The notes beneath the pieces are model-generated. The model made no database searches, was not told where the DNA came from, and saw nothing but the letters and a program-made list of their open reading frames with translations. Below are positions 17,830 through 26,311 of a stretch of 64,000 nucleotides of DNA, piece by piece. The position numbers and the translations under genes were made by a program. Position 1 is the first letter of the stretch, and each line of letters starts with the position of its first letter. Source of the stretch: JBELHR01 sp049607205 (lineage in GTDB: Bacteria > Bacteroidota > Bacteroidia > Flavobacteriales > Flavobacteriaceae); assembly GCA_049607205.1 (NCBI GenBank), contig JBMYWH010000004.1, forward strand, positions 60,070 through 124,069. Reading direction: 5' to 3'.

Positions 17830-20800
17830 ATGAGTACTAAGTTTAGAGAATACAAGGGGTTAAGCTTGACAAATATAGCTTCAGAAATAGGTGATTTTTG
17901 GAAGAATCAGGATATTTTCGAGAAGAGTATTAGCAGCCGTGATGGAGGGAAGCCGTTTGTGTTTTTTGAAGGTCCGCCTTCAGCAAATGGTTTACCAGGG
18001 ATCCACCATGTTATTGGAAGAACGATTAAGGATATCTTTCCTCGTTACAAGACTATGAAGGGTTACCAGGTGAAGCGTAAAGCAGGATGGGATACTCATG
18101 GGCTTCCAGTTGAACTGGGGGTTGAGAAAGAATTAGGTATTACTAAAGAAGATATTGGTACTAAGATTTCTATAGAAGAGTATAATGAGGCTTGTAAAAA
18201 AGCTGTCATGAAATACACAGATATTTGGAATAATTTAACCGAAAGAATTGGGTATTGGGTAGATATGGAAGATCCATATATTACCTATAAGCCTAAATAT
18301 ATGGAAACTGTATGGTGGTTGTTGTCTGAATTGTATAACAAAGATTTGTTGTATAAAGGATATACTATTCAGCCATATTCTCCTAAAGCAGGAACGGGTT
18401 TAAGTTCTCATGAAATTAATCAACCTGGAGCATATCAAGATGTAACTGATACTACAATTGTAGCTCAGTTCAAAGCGGTTAAAGAAACCCTACCGGAGCA
18501 ACTACAAAAGTATGAAGGACCAATTCATTTTTTGGCTTGGACAACTACTCCGTGGACTTTGCCATCTAATACAGCTTTAACAGTAGGAAAGAAGATTGAC
18601 TATGTTTTAGTTGAAACGTTTAACCAATACACTTTTGAACCTTCTCGTGTGATTCTTGCTAAGAATTTAGTTGGAAAACAGTTTTCTAAAAAGTTCATAG
18701 CTGTTGAAACAGAAGAAGAATTAAAAGCGTATAAGGCAGGGGATAAAAAGATTCCATATAGAATTGTGGAAGAGTTTAAAGGGGCTGATGTGCTTGAATC
18801 AAGTTATGAACAGTTGTTGCCATTAGCTTTACCTTATCAAAATGCTGAGAATGCCTTTAGAGTGATATCGGGTGATTTCGTAACGACTGAAGATGGTACT
18901 GGAATTGTTCATACAGCACCTACTTTTGGTGCGGATGATGCCTTGGTTGCTAAACAAGCTAGCCCAGAAATACCACCTTTGCTCGTGATGGATGCCAACG
19001 AGAATCCAGTGCCATTGGTAGATCTTCAAGGACGTTTTATTCAGGGCCTAGGAGATTATTCTGGTAAGTATGTGAAATCCGAATACTACGCTGATGGCGA
19101 AGCTCCAGAGAAGTCTGTAGATGTTGAAATTGCCATCCAGTTAAAAGAGGAGAACAAGGCGTTCCATGTTGAGAAGTATAAGCACAGTTACCCTCATTGT
19201 TGGAGAACGGATAAACCGGTATTGTATTACCCATTGGATTCTTGGTTTATCAAAGTAACAGAGGAAAGAGATCGTATGTTCGAATTGAACGAGACCATCA
19301 ATTGGAAACCTAAATCTACAGGAGAAGGACGATTCGGAAATTGGCTGAAAAATGCTAATGATTGGAATTTGTCCCGATCTAGATACTGGGGAATTCCTCT
19401 TCCAATTTGGAGAACTGAAGATGGATCAGAAACTAAAATGATAGGTTCTGTCGCTCAATTAAAAGAAGAGATTGGTAAGTCTTTGGAAGCTGGAATTATG
19501 ACGGAAGATCCTTTTGCGGATTTTGAAGTAGGAAATATGTCAGAGGAGAATTATGATAAAATCGATTTACACAAGAATATTGTTGATGGTATTTATCTAG
19601 TTTCGCAGAGTGGTGAAAAGATGACTCGAGAGTCTGATCTTATTGATGTTTGGTTTGATTCTGGATCTATGCCCTATGCACAATGGCATTATCCATTTGA
19701 AAACAAAGAATTGATCGATGAGAATAAATTTTTCCCAGCGGACTTTATTGCGGAAGGTGTAGATCAAACTAGAGGATGGTTCTATACACTTCATGCTATT
19801 GCAACGATGGTTTTTGACTCGGTTGCATATAAAAATGTTGTATCCAATGGACTAGTTTTAGATAAATTTGGTAAAAAGATGTCTAAGCGTTTAGGAAATG
19901 GAATTGACCCATTTGAAACTATGGATAAGTATGGTCCTGATGCTACGCGTTGGTATATGATTTCAAATGCTAATCCTTGGGATAATTTGAAGTTTGATGT
20001 AGACGGTATTGATGAGGTGAGAAGAAAGTTTTTTGGAACTTTATACAACACCTACAGTTTCTTTACCCTATACGCTAATATTGATGGATTTGACTATTCT
20101 GAAGCGGATATTGCTTTAGAGAATAGACCGGAGATTGATCGTTGGATTCTATCAGAATTAAACACGCTAATTTCCGAGGTTGAAAAGTCTTATGAAAACT
20201 ATGAGCCTACTAGAGCAGCTAGAGCCATTCAAGATTTTGTAACGGAAAACTTGAGTAATTGGTTTGTGAGATTAAGTAGAAGAAGATTCTGGAAGGGTGA
20301 TTATGGACAGGATAAGATTTCTGCCTATCAAACCTTATTCCAGTGTATGTTGAAAGTATCTCAATTGAGTGCTCCAATAGCGCCATTTTTTGCAGATAAC
20401 TTGTATAGAGACCTTATGGCTGGAACTGTAATTGAAGGTGCAGAATCCGTGCATTTATCGGATTTCCCTGTAAGTGATTCTGGCTGTATCGACAAAGATC
20501 TTGAGCGTAAAATGCAAAAGGCACAACGTATTTCATCTATGGTTCTTTCCTTGAGAAAAAAGGAAATGATTAAGGTGCGTCAGCCTTTACAGAGGGTTAT
20601 GATCCCTGTCTTAGATGCCCAAGACAGAGAAGATATCCAGGCAGTTCAATCCTTAATTATTTCTGAAGTAAACGTTAAAGAGATTGAGTTGTTAGATGAT
20701 GCTTCAGGTATATTAGTAAAGCAAATTAAACCTAATTTTAAGGTTCTAGGACCTAAATTTGGTAAAGACATGAGAGTTATTAGTGCTGTTATTCAGTCTT

Positions 20801-21237
20801 TTAATCAAGAGCAGATAAATGTGATTGAAAAAGAAGGTGAAATTTCTGTTGATGTAAATGGAAATTTTGTAGTTTTAACACTTGCAGATGTGGAGATAAG
20901 CTCTCAAGATATCGAAGGATGGTTAGTTGCTAATCAAAGTGGATTGACGGTAGCTTTAGATATTCATATCTCGGAGGAATTACGTAAGGAAGGGATTGCT
21001 AGAGAATTAATCAATAGGGTTCAAAACCTTCGTAAGGAATCAGGACTAGATGTAGTAGATAAAATAGAATTGACACTGAAAACTAATGAAGAATTAGAGG
21101 AAGCTGTTAAAGCTAATATAGACTATATCAAAAATGAAACTCTTACTTCAAAACTCAGTTTTGACGAGCAAGTAAATGAGGCAGTTGAAGTTGAATTTGA
21201 TGGAATTAAGAGTAGTATATTAATTCAAAAAGTTTAA
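17830..21237 (+). CDS. ileS: Isoleucyl-tRNA synthetase
   Basis: 1135 residues, a class I synthetase charging tRNA-Ile. It shows the HIGH-type motif GIHHVIGR near residue 57, the editing domain (LAWTTTPWTLPSNTAL), and the KMSKS-type loop GKKMSKRLGNG near residue 682. The length suits the long form common in Bacteroidota. I place the start at the ATG at 17830 (MSTKFREYKGL). An upstream frame beginning at 17734 would start inside the preceding terminator and add 32 unlikely residues. It is followed 3 bases later by the DksA-like gene. Confidence 0.97.
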   Translation: MSTKFREYKGLSLTNIASEIGDFWKNQDIFEKSISSRDGGKPFVFFEGPPSANGLPGIHHVIGRTIKDIFPRYKTMKGYQVKRKAGWDTHGLPVELGVEKELGITKEDIGTKISIEEYNEACKKAVMKYTDIWNNLTERIGYWVDMEDPYITYKPKYMETVWWLLSELYNKDLLYKGYTIQPYSPKAGTGLSSHEINQPGAYQDVTDTTIVAQFKAVKETLPEQLQKYEGPIHFLAWTTTPWTLPSNTALTVGKKIDYVLVETFNQYTFEPSRVILAKNLVGKQFSKKFIAVETEEELKAYKAGDKKIPYRIVEEFKGADVLESSYEQLLPLALPYQNAENAFRVISGDFVTTEDGTGIVHTAPTFGADDALVAKQASPEIPPLLVMDANENPVPLVDLQGRFIQGLGDYSGKYVKSEYYADGEAPEKSVDVEIAIQLKEENKAFHVEKYKHSYPHCWRTDKPVLYYPLDSWFIKVTEERDRMFELNETINWKPKSTGEGRFGNWLKNANDWNLSRSRYWGIPLPIWRTEDGSETKMIGSVAQLKEEIGKSLEAGIMTEDPFADFEVGNMSEENYDKIDLHKNIVDGIYLVSQSGEKMTRESDLIDVWFDSGSMPYAQWHYPFENKELIDENKFFPADFIAEGVDQTRGWFYTLHAIATMVFDSVAYKNVVSNGLVLDKFGKKMSKRLGNGIDPFETMDKYGPDATRWYMISNANPWDNLKFDVDGIDEVRRKFFGTLYNTYSFFTLYANIDGFDYSEADIALENRPEIDRWILSELNTLISEVEKSYENYEPTRAARAIQDFVTENLSNWFVRLSRRRFWKGDYGQDKISAYQTLFQCMLKVSQLSAPIAPFFADNLYRDLMAGTVIEGAESVHLSDFPVSDSGCIDKDLERKMQKAQRISSMVLSLRKKEMIKVRQPLQRVMIPVLDAQDREDIQAVQSLIISEVNVKEIELLDDASGILVKQIKPNFKVLGPKFGKDMRVISAVIQSFNQEQINVIEKEGEISVDVNGNFVVLTLADVEISSQDIEGWLVANQSGLTVALDIHISEELRKEGIARELINRVQNLRKESGLDVVDKIELTLKTNEELEEAVKANIDYIKNETLTSKLSFDEQVNEAVEVEFDGIKSSILIQKV

Positions 21238-21240
21238 GTT

Positions 21241-21621
21241 ATGACAGAAAATGTAGTGCGTTATTCGGACAGCGATTTAGCTGAATTTAGAGAAATTATC
21301 TTGAAGAAGATTAAAAGAGCTGAAGAAGATTTGGAGCTTTTGAATAGTTCCTACAAAAATGGTGCTCATAACGGTACGGATGATACTTCTCCAACATTTA
21401 AGGCTTTTGAGGAAGGTGCTGAAACCATGTCAAAAGAAGCAAATGTTCAATTGGCAATTCGTCAAGAGAAATTTATTAGAGATTTGAAAAATGCTCTAAT
21501 GAGAATTGAAAATAAAACCTATGGGGTATGTAGAGCAACTGGAAAGTTGATTCAAAAAGAACGCTTAAAACTCGTTCCTCATGCCACTTTAAGTATAGAG
21601 GCAAAAATGCGTCAAGCATAA
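21241..21621 (+). CDS. DksA/TraR-family protein with degenerate zinc finger
   Basis: 126 residues: an N-terminal coiled-coil (about 10-75) and a C-terminal segment, YGVCRATGKLIQKERL then LVPHATLSIEAK. The fold resembles DksA, which binds RNA polymerase in the secondary channel. Only one cysteine of the usual C4 zinc site remains (VCRATG); the others are replaced, as I recall for other Bacteroidota members of this group. It lies 3 bases after ileS and ends before a terminator. Binding to polymerase is inferred from the family. Confidence 0.88.
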   Translation: MTENVVRYSDSDLAEFREIILKKIKRAEEDLELLNSSYKNGAHNGTDDTSPTFKAFEEGAETMSKEANVQLAIRQEKFIRDLKNALMRIENKTYGVCRATGKLIQKERLKLVPHATLSIEAKMRQA

Positions 21622-21630
21622 GTAAATTTA

Positions 21631-21659
21631 GCTGCTCATTTTTGAGCAGCTTTTTTTTT
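21631..21659 (+). terminator. Rho-independent terminator after the DksA-like gene
   Basis: Stem GCTGCTCA / TGAGCAGC with a T-rich loop, followed by nine T. The lspA -33 box lies inside its loop/stem. Confidence 0.88.
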
Positions 21660-21672
21660 ATCCCTAAATTTG
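21641..21672 (+). promoter_or_regulatory. Promoter of lspA, overlapping the terminator; predicts leaderless mRNA
   Basis: TTTG (21641-21644), 20 bases, then TAAATTTG (21665-21672), a full Bacteroidota promoter. The -7 box ends only five bases before the lspA ATG at 21678, so transcription should start at or next to the A of the start codon. Confidence 0.65.
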
Positions 21673-21677
21673 CTTCA

Positions 21678-22274
21678 ATGAAAAAATATATAGCCCTTGT
21701 TGTCCTTGTTTTGATTCTTGACCAGTGGTCAAAAATCTATATTAAAACTAATTTCATGCTCGGTGAAGAAATTCGAGTATTTGATTGGTTTAGAATTCAC
21801 TTTATTGAAAATAATGGAGCCGCATGGGGGGCTGAAATTGGAGGCGTAGGAGGAAAATTAGCATTGACGATTTTCAGAATTTTTGCCGTTGGAGGGATCT
21901 CATATTGGCTATACAAATCCTATCGTGAAGGGGCTTCTCAAATTCTATTGATCTCTGTCTCTTTTATATTAGCTGGTGCGGTTGGAAATATTATTGATTC
22001 TGTTTTTTACGGTCTTATATTTGACGATTCCGTGAATCATGTTGCAACATTATTCTCAGAGAATCCTTATGGTAAGCTATTCCAGGGGAAGGTTGTAGAC
22101 ATGTTGTATTTTCCGATGTATAGTGATTATTTACCTTCTTGGATGCCGATAGTTGGAGGGAAGTACTTTACTTTTTTTAACGCTATCTTCAATCTTGCCG
22201 ATGCTGCTATTTCCCTAGGGGTGATTTTGCTAGTAGTCTTTAATAAAAGAGTATTTCCTAAAAAAGAAGCTTAA
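21678..22274 (+). CDS. lspA: Lipoprotein signal peptidase (signal peptidase II)
   Basis: 198 residues, a polytopic inner-membrane aspartyl protease that removes signal peptides from prolipoproteins. Conserved blocks are LDQWSKIYI, ENNGAAWG, GAVGNIIDS (catalytic Asp) and FNLADAAISLG (second catalytic Asp). A roughly 40-residue insertion between the two Asp blocks is longer than in E. coli. The start at 21678 (MKKYIALVVLVL) fits the first membrane helix; a frame from 21642 would begin inside the terminator. Several lipoproteins in this window are likely substrates. Confidence 0.95.
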   Translation: MKKYIALVVLVLILDQWSKIYIKTNFMLGEEIRVFDWFRIHFIENNGAAWGAEIGGVGGKLALTIFRIFAVGGISYWLYKSYREGASQILLISVSFILAGAVGNIIDSVFYGLIFDDSVNHVATLFSENPYGKLFQGKVVDMLYFPMYSDYLPSWMPIVGGKYFTFFNAIFNLADAAISLGVILLVVFNKRVFPKKEA

Positions 22275-22936
22275 TTCGATTTCCTAAGAACTGCAAGGCT
22301 TGCTGCCTGTCCAGTTAATAGATTCCACTTCTTTGTGGATATCAATGCTCCATTTCCATCATATACGATGAATTGTGCCGTATTAGGTCCCGATACTCCT
22401 TGATTCATTGCTTGTATGTCAACTTGATTGAAACCGGGCTGTAAAGGGATTTCAATAATGAAGAAATGACCATCCAAGAGAACATTAGATTTGTGCATTT
22501 TTCCATTGATATAAACTCTTACTCTGTCTCCATCAACATAAGCAAAATCTCTACATTCAATTCGAACCGTTTTAGTATTGACTTCTAATTTTCCTAAGTA
22601 TTGGGTAGTTTCAATTTTTGTATTCGAATTGTCTTTTCCATCCCAAAATTTAGGTACGTAAACATCTTTTGGTGTTTCTTGTGGGACAAAGGAAATTTGT
22701 GATTTATTCTGTTTGGGAATATTATTAGCTGTGGGAGGTTTAAGTTTTGAAGGGTCTCCAGGGTTTAATGGAAGTTTGTTTACGCTCGCATTGGAACCTG
22801 AAGCTGCCGGGATACCGATCATTATTTTATCGGGACCAATAGTTCCGTCTTTGATATAACGAGTCGTGTCTTGCTTCTGTCCATAGACAGCAATAAAACT
22901 AGAAAAGATAAATAGTAAACTTAAAATTTTCTTCAT
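22271..22936 (-). CDS. Secreted protein of unknown function
   Basis: 221 residues: a signal peptide (MKKILSLLFIFSSFIAVYG, then QKQD), a low-complexity Pro/Asn/Lys-rich linker (about 45-85), and a C-terminal beta-rich domain with DGDRVRVYINGKMH and PLQPGFNQVDIQAMNQG, which looks like a carbohydrate-binding or Ig-like sandwich. I recognise no named family. A near-consensus -7 box (CATTTTTG, 22950-22957) lies 13 bases upstream. Its stop overlaps the lspA stop by four bases (TTAA). Confidence 0.7.
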   Translation of the reverse strand: MKKILSLLFIFSSFIAVYGQKQDTTRYIKDGTIGPDKIMIGIPAASGSNASVNKLPLNPGDPSKLKPPTANNIPKQNKSQISFVPQETPKDVYVPKFWDGKDNSNTKIETTQYLGKLEVNTKTVRIECRDFAYVDGDRVRVYINGKMHKSNVLLDGHFFIIEIPLQPGFNQVDIQAMNQGVSGPNTAQFIVYDGNGALISTKKWNLLTGQAASLAVLRKSN

Positions 22937-22976
22937 GTTGTTAATATATCAAAAATGGTTCCAGAGCCCAAGTCTA

Positions 22977-23555
22977 TTATAGTTTTTTAACAAATTTGTT
23001 TAAAATTACAATATGTTGTCCATCAACTTTTCCTTCTATTTGATCGGCGTTATCATGAACCAATGAAATTCGTCTCACAGCTGTTCCACGTTTTGCGGTA
23101 AATCCACCCCCTTTCACATTGAGATCTTTGATTAAGACAACATTATCACCGTTTGCTAGTAATACGCCATTGGAATCTTTGTGGATTATTTTTTCCGAAG
23201 GATCATCTGCTTCACCAGTAGCTGCTGCAAATTTTTCTACTTCAGGTTCAAGATACATCATATCCAGTAAGTCTTGAGGCCAACCTAAAGATTTAATTCT
23301 TTGTAGCATTCTCCAAGACATGACCTGCACCGCTGAATGCTCACTCCACATAGAATCATTCAAACAGCGCCAGTGATTGGAATCCATATCCTGTTTCTCT
23401 TCAATTTGATCTCTACAGGTACTGCATAGCATCAAACAAGTATCAACACTTTCTGTTAAAGAAGGAGGAATGCGATATAAACTTACTTCCTCAGAAGATT
23501 GACATAATTCACATTGATCATTACTTCTTTCTTTCAACATTTGTATCATACTCAT
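22977..23555 (-). CDS. PhnA (YjdM)-like zinc-ribbon protein
   Basis: 192 residues. The N-terminal part has a zinc-ribbon-like arrangement, CELCQ at about 17 and CSTCRDQIEE at about 46. The C-terminal 70 residues match the PhnA/YjdM domain (DSNGVLLANGDNVVLIKDL, KRGTAVRRISLV, KVDGQHIVILNKFVKK). Despite its name the E. coli homologue is not established as a phosphonate enzyme, so the function is uncertain. It is separated from the genes on either side and has its own promoter. Confidence 0.82.
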   Translation of the reverse strand: MSMIQMLKERSNDQCELCQSSEEVSLYRIPPSLTESVDTCLMLCSTCRDQIEEKQDMDSNHWRCLNDSMWSEHSAVQVMSWRMLQRIKSLGWPQDLLDMMYLEPEVEKFAAATGEADDPSEKIIHKDSNGVLLANGDNVVLIKDLNVKGGGFTAKRGTAVRRISLVHDNADQIEGKVDGQHIVILNKFVKKL

Positions 23556-23576
23556 AATATATAGGATTTAGGACTA

Positions 23577-23609
23577 CAAAAATACAATTTTATTGCTTAG
23601 AGTTCCCAA
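23577..23609 (-). promoter_or_regulatory. Promoter of the PhnA-like gene
   Basis: On the minus strand, TTG (23607-23609), 22 bases, TATTTTTG (23577-23584). The -33 box lies inside the end of the DUF481 gene upstream. Confidence 0.55.
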
Positions 23610-24610
23610 CCAAAACCTGTAGTAAGTACATAATCTGACTTAGAACCGTCACTCGGTCTAGAGTCATAGTTTAAGTTTAAATCAAGATTGATATAAAAGT
23701 CTAAAGGGAGGTCATATTTAGTTGTTAAGCTATAGTCTATCCTCCATCTTGGTAGTGATTCTCTGCTGTAGTAAGTCTGTAGTGTGGTGTTTAAAGAGAT
23801 ATTGCCTACATCAAATAGATTTAAAGTAGAACCGGCATACCCTTCCCAACTATTGCTAGGTGAACTGTCATTGTAGTACATTTCTCGGTTTGAGTTGGTT
23901 CCAATTTGAAAGGCCCAATAGGTATGGTTGGTGTGAATAATGAATTTACCTATACCAGCAGAGCTGTTCAAACGAAAGTCAAGATTTTGCTCCGTATTAG
24001 AAAGGGTAGAAAGTGAGCCTACTATAAAATAATCACGTGGGAGATAATACCTTAAGCTTAAACTTCCATTTTGTCTTGAAATATCTGCAGCATTGTCTTG
24101 TATAGAGTTTAGTCCTGAATAACTTATATCCGTGGACCATTTTTTCCCCAGATAGCCCATATTTGAGTTGAAGGACAACTGTCTGTAGTTATTTGACTTT
24201 GTAATATTCAAGCCTATATCAAAGGAAGCGTAGGCCTGATCAAGAAAGCGGTCTTTTAATGTGTTGAGATAGATGATTTGTGCCTTGGTATATGAATAGA
24301 CCTCGTCTTCTGATGTTCTTACCTGAATTTTTCCATTGGAGAGCGTTTTTAGGTAACCTTCAAATCGCCTTCCATCAGAAGTAGACACTAGAAAATGAAC
24401 TTTCGAAGAGATGTAGGTGACCTTCTCCCATTCAATTTTAAAATCACTGTCAGAATAAGAAGTAGATACAGTTAGCACTCCTTTATCCAATTTCTTGATT
24501 TCACCTTTTAAGTATTGGTCTTTTGAAAATCGAATGCTGTCATTTTGTGCACTTAAGTTTCCAATAGAACACAGTATTAATAATAGTATGCCTAAACTTT
24601 TAATCGACAT
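23597..24610 (-). CDS. DUF481 outer-membrane protein
   Basis: 337 residues with a signal peptide (cleavage near LSAQ). A small beta domain comes first (about 22-120, IRFSKDQYLKGEIKKLDKG), followed by a DUF481/YdiY-type barrel of about 200 residues made of alternating strands rich in Asn, Tyr and Ser and ending in an aromatic-containing strand (TTGFGWEL). The YdiY family is known as salt-induced outer-membrane proteins in proteobacteria; the role here is unknown. It starts 3 bases after the preceding small membrane gene, so it is the end of a three-gene operon. Confidence 0.8.
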   Translation of the reverse strand: MSIKSLGILLLILCSIGNLSAQNDSIRFSKDQYLKGEIKKLDKGVLTVSTSYSDSDFKIEWEKVTYISSKVHFLVSTSDGRRFEGYLKTLSNGKIQVRTSEDEVYSYTKAQIIYLNTLKDRFLDQAYASFDIGLNITKSNNYRQLSFNSNMGYLGKKWSTDISYSGLNSIQDNAADISRQNGSLSLRYYLPRDYFIVGSLSTLSNTEQNLDFRLNSSAGIGKFIIHTNHTYWAFQIGTNSNREMYYNDSSPSNSWEGYAGSTLNLFDVGNISLNTTLQTYYSRESLPRWRIDYSLTTKYDLPLDFYINLDLNLNYDSRPSDGSKSDYVLTTGFGWEL

Positions 24611-24613
24611 TTT

Positions 24614-24994
24614 TTAGGTTTTGGTTCTCTCAATTTTATAGACAAAATACTTAGTATCTCCCCTCCAAAACAATCTCATATATTTTTCTTTATAGTAAAT
24701 ATTGACACGTTCTCCTGATAAGGATGCGGCTCTTAAGTCCTCTAACAATTCCGGGTCATCCTTAACGATACTAAACATAAAGGTTTGAGACAGTTGATTG
24801 TTGGCCTTAATAGCACCAAAAGTGTCAATGTCGAGTTGGCCTTCAAGCGTTTTAAATATGGTACCACGTTTAGATATTTTCACAACTTTACCAGATCTGA
24901 ACCCATCACTGTAATTCATTGTTGCAGCCAAGAAAATGAATAGGGCTCCAATTCCTAGGACAATTGCGATAATTTTAATTATAGTAGATTTCAT
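24614..24994 (-). CDS. Small single-pass membrane protein, function unknown
   Basis: 126 residues from the ATG at 24994: an N-terminal membrane helix (IIAIVLGIGALFIFLA), then an extracytoplasmic beta-rich domain with SDGFRSGKVVKISKRG, IFKTLEGQLDI and a KYMRLFWRGDTKYFV end. Similar flavobacterial proteins exist, and I recall them sometimes carrying an unlikely dehydrogenase name; nothing here looks enzymatic. An ATG seven codons upstream (25015) would overlap the decarboxylase stop by 17 bases and is also possible. Confidence 0.7.
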   Translation of the reverse strand: MKSTIIKIIAIVLGIGALFIFLAATMNYSDGFRSGKVVKISKRGTIFKTLEGQLDIDTFGAIKANNQLSQTFMFSIVKDDPELLEDLRAASLSGERVNIYYKEKYMRLFWRGDTKYFVYKIERTKT

Positions 24995-24998
24995 ATGA

Positions 24999-26225
24999 TT
25001 AGTTTTTGAACTCATTGATAAAAGCCTCGAGGTGTTGGATTTCTACATGATCCATAATTACAATTTTATACCATTGGTTGTCACCAGTGTGAGTCTTGGG
25101 AACTAAATCATACTTCTCTGCAATTTCGACAGGGATGGGACTAGACTTCATGGTAACAATATTAAGTTTAGGGTGGCGATAATATTCAAAACCCAATCGA
25201 TCTAATTGGTTACACAACCAATCTGTTCGCATTCTCAAGATAGCAATTTTTTCAAACCATCCATGTGGACCGTATGTGAATAGAATCATCCATACAGCAA
25301 TGGCATTTGAACCAGATCGACTTCCGCATAAAGTTAAGTCCATTCCTTCAACGTATTGGGCTTCTTTAGTCAGTACGTTCTGTATTAGATTTTTTCTACA
25401 CATAAAAACTCCTGTTCCATAAGGAGCTTGAAGCATTTTATGAGCATCAATAGTTATGGAACTTACGTTCTCATTCGCAAAATTCAGATTACTCTCAGGA
25501 TTATCGAAAGGGAAAATGAAGCCTCCAAATGCTCCATCGAGATGAATCTTAAAGTCAACTTCTTGATCTTTTAATACCTCCGCGTATAGATCTGGATCAT
25601 CAACAGAGCCGAACATGGTGGTTGCCATATTAGCAATTACGATAAAATATTTTTTACCTTCTTGTTTTGCTTGAGATACTGTTTGATTTAGAACTTCTTT
25701 TTGAATCATCCTAGTTTCAAAATCAACAGGAATACTAATGAGGTCAATATCTAGGAGATTTGCACCTTTTGGAATAGAATAATGTGTGTCTTCTGAGGCT
25801 AGAATTACGATTTCACTTGACTTTGCTTCTAAACGATGTTTGTAGTAGTTTCTGTATACCCAAATGGCCTGAATGTTAGCTTCGGTTCCCCCAGTTGCGA
25901 TGTATCCATCAAATTCTTCCGGTTGAGCCTTAAAGACATCTACTGCAAGAACTGAAAGTGCCTCTCTTTCAATTTCATGAGTTCCTTTGAAGGCTTTTTC
26001 CGAAGTTCCTAAGGTGTGGCAACCAATGTTATTCGGGTTAGCTACAAAACTTCTCAATACTGGAGCGTCTTTTAAAAAGGGAGCGTTGTCATAAAATACG
26101 TTTCCATCTAATTTAGAAGCTGGATACCCGAGTGATATGTCTTTTGAGAAATTTACATTTGAAGCAAGTGCCTCGTCTATTCTATTACTGAGTTGATTAT
26201 CCGTCAGCTTTTTCCAATAATGCAT
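24999..26225 (-). CDS. PLP-dependent group II amino acid decarboxylase
   Basis: 408 residues with the fold-type I PLP enzyme pattern: GYIATGGTEANIQAIW near the phosphate site, HLDGAFGGF with the Asp that contacts the PLP ring nitrogen, and SITIDAHKMLQAPYG with the Schiff-base Lys near residue 260. The DAHKM context is typical of group II decarboxylases (histidine, glutamate, aspartate or tyrosine types). The specific amino acid cannot be decided from the sequence. It leads an operon with the small membrane protein and the DUF481 barrel, and is divergent from uvrC. Confidence 0.85.
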   Translation of the reverse strand: MHYWKKLTDNQLSNRIDEALASNVNFSKDISLGYPASKLDGNVFYDNAPFLKDAPVLRSFVANPNNIGCHTLGTSEKAFKGTHEIEREALSVLAVDVFKAQPEEFDGYIATGGTEANIQAIWVYRNYYKHRLEAKSSEIVILASEDTHYSIPKGANLLDIDLISIPVDFETRMIQKEVLNQTVSQAKQEGKKYFIVIANMATTMFGSVDDPDLYAEVLKDQEVDFKIHLDGAFGGFIFPFDNPESNLNFANENVSSITIDAHKMLQAPYGTGVFMCRKNLIQNVLTKEAQYVEGMDLTLCGSRSGSNAIAVWMILFTYGPHGWFEKIAILRMRTDWLCNQLDRLGFEYYRHPKLNIVTMKSSPIPVEIAEKYDLVPKTHTGDNQWYKIVIMDHVEIQHLEAFINEFKN

Positions 26226-26244
26226 TTTAACCTATTTTGAATGA

Positions 26245-26252
26245 CAAAGTTA
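26245..26252 (-). promoter_or_regulatory. -7 promoter element for the PLP decarboxylase operon
   Basis: Minus-strand TAACTTTG, a perfect TAnnTTTG match, 19 bases before the ATG at 26225. No well-placed -33 TTG was found. Confidence 0.55.
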
Positions 26253-26284
26253 AGAAAGCATTGTCAAATGCCCTATTTTTCTCT

Positions 26285-26292
26285 TAAATTTG
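26285..26292 (+). promoter_or_regulatory. -7 promoter element for uvrC
   Basis: TAAATTTG, a perfect match, 19 bases before the uvrC ATG at 26312. It is divergent from the decarboxylase promoter. Confidence 0.6.
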
Positions 26293-26311
26293 CTTAAATC
26301 AACCATCATTT

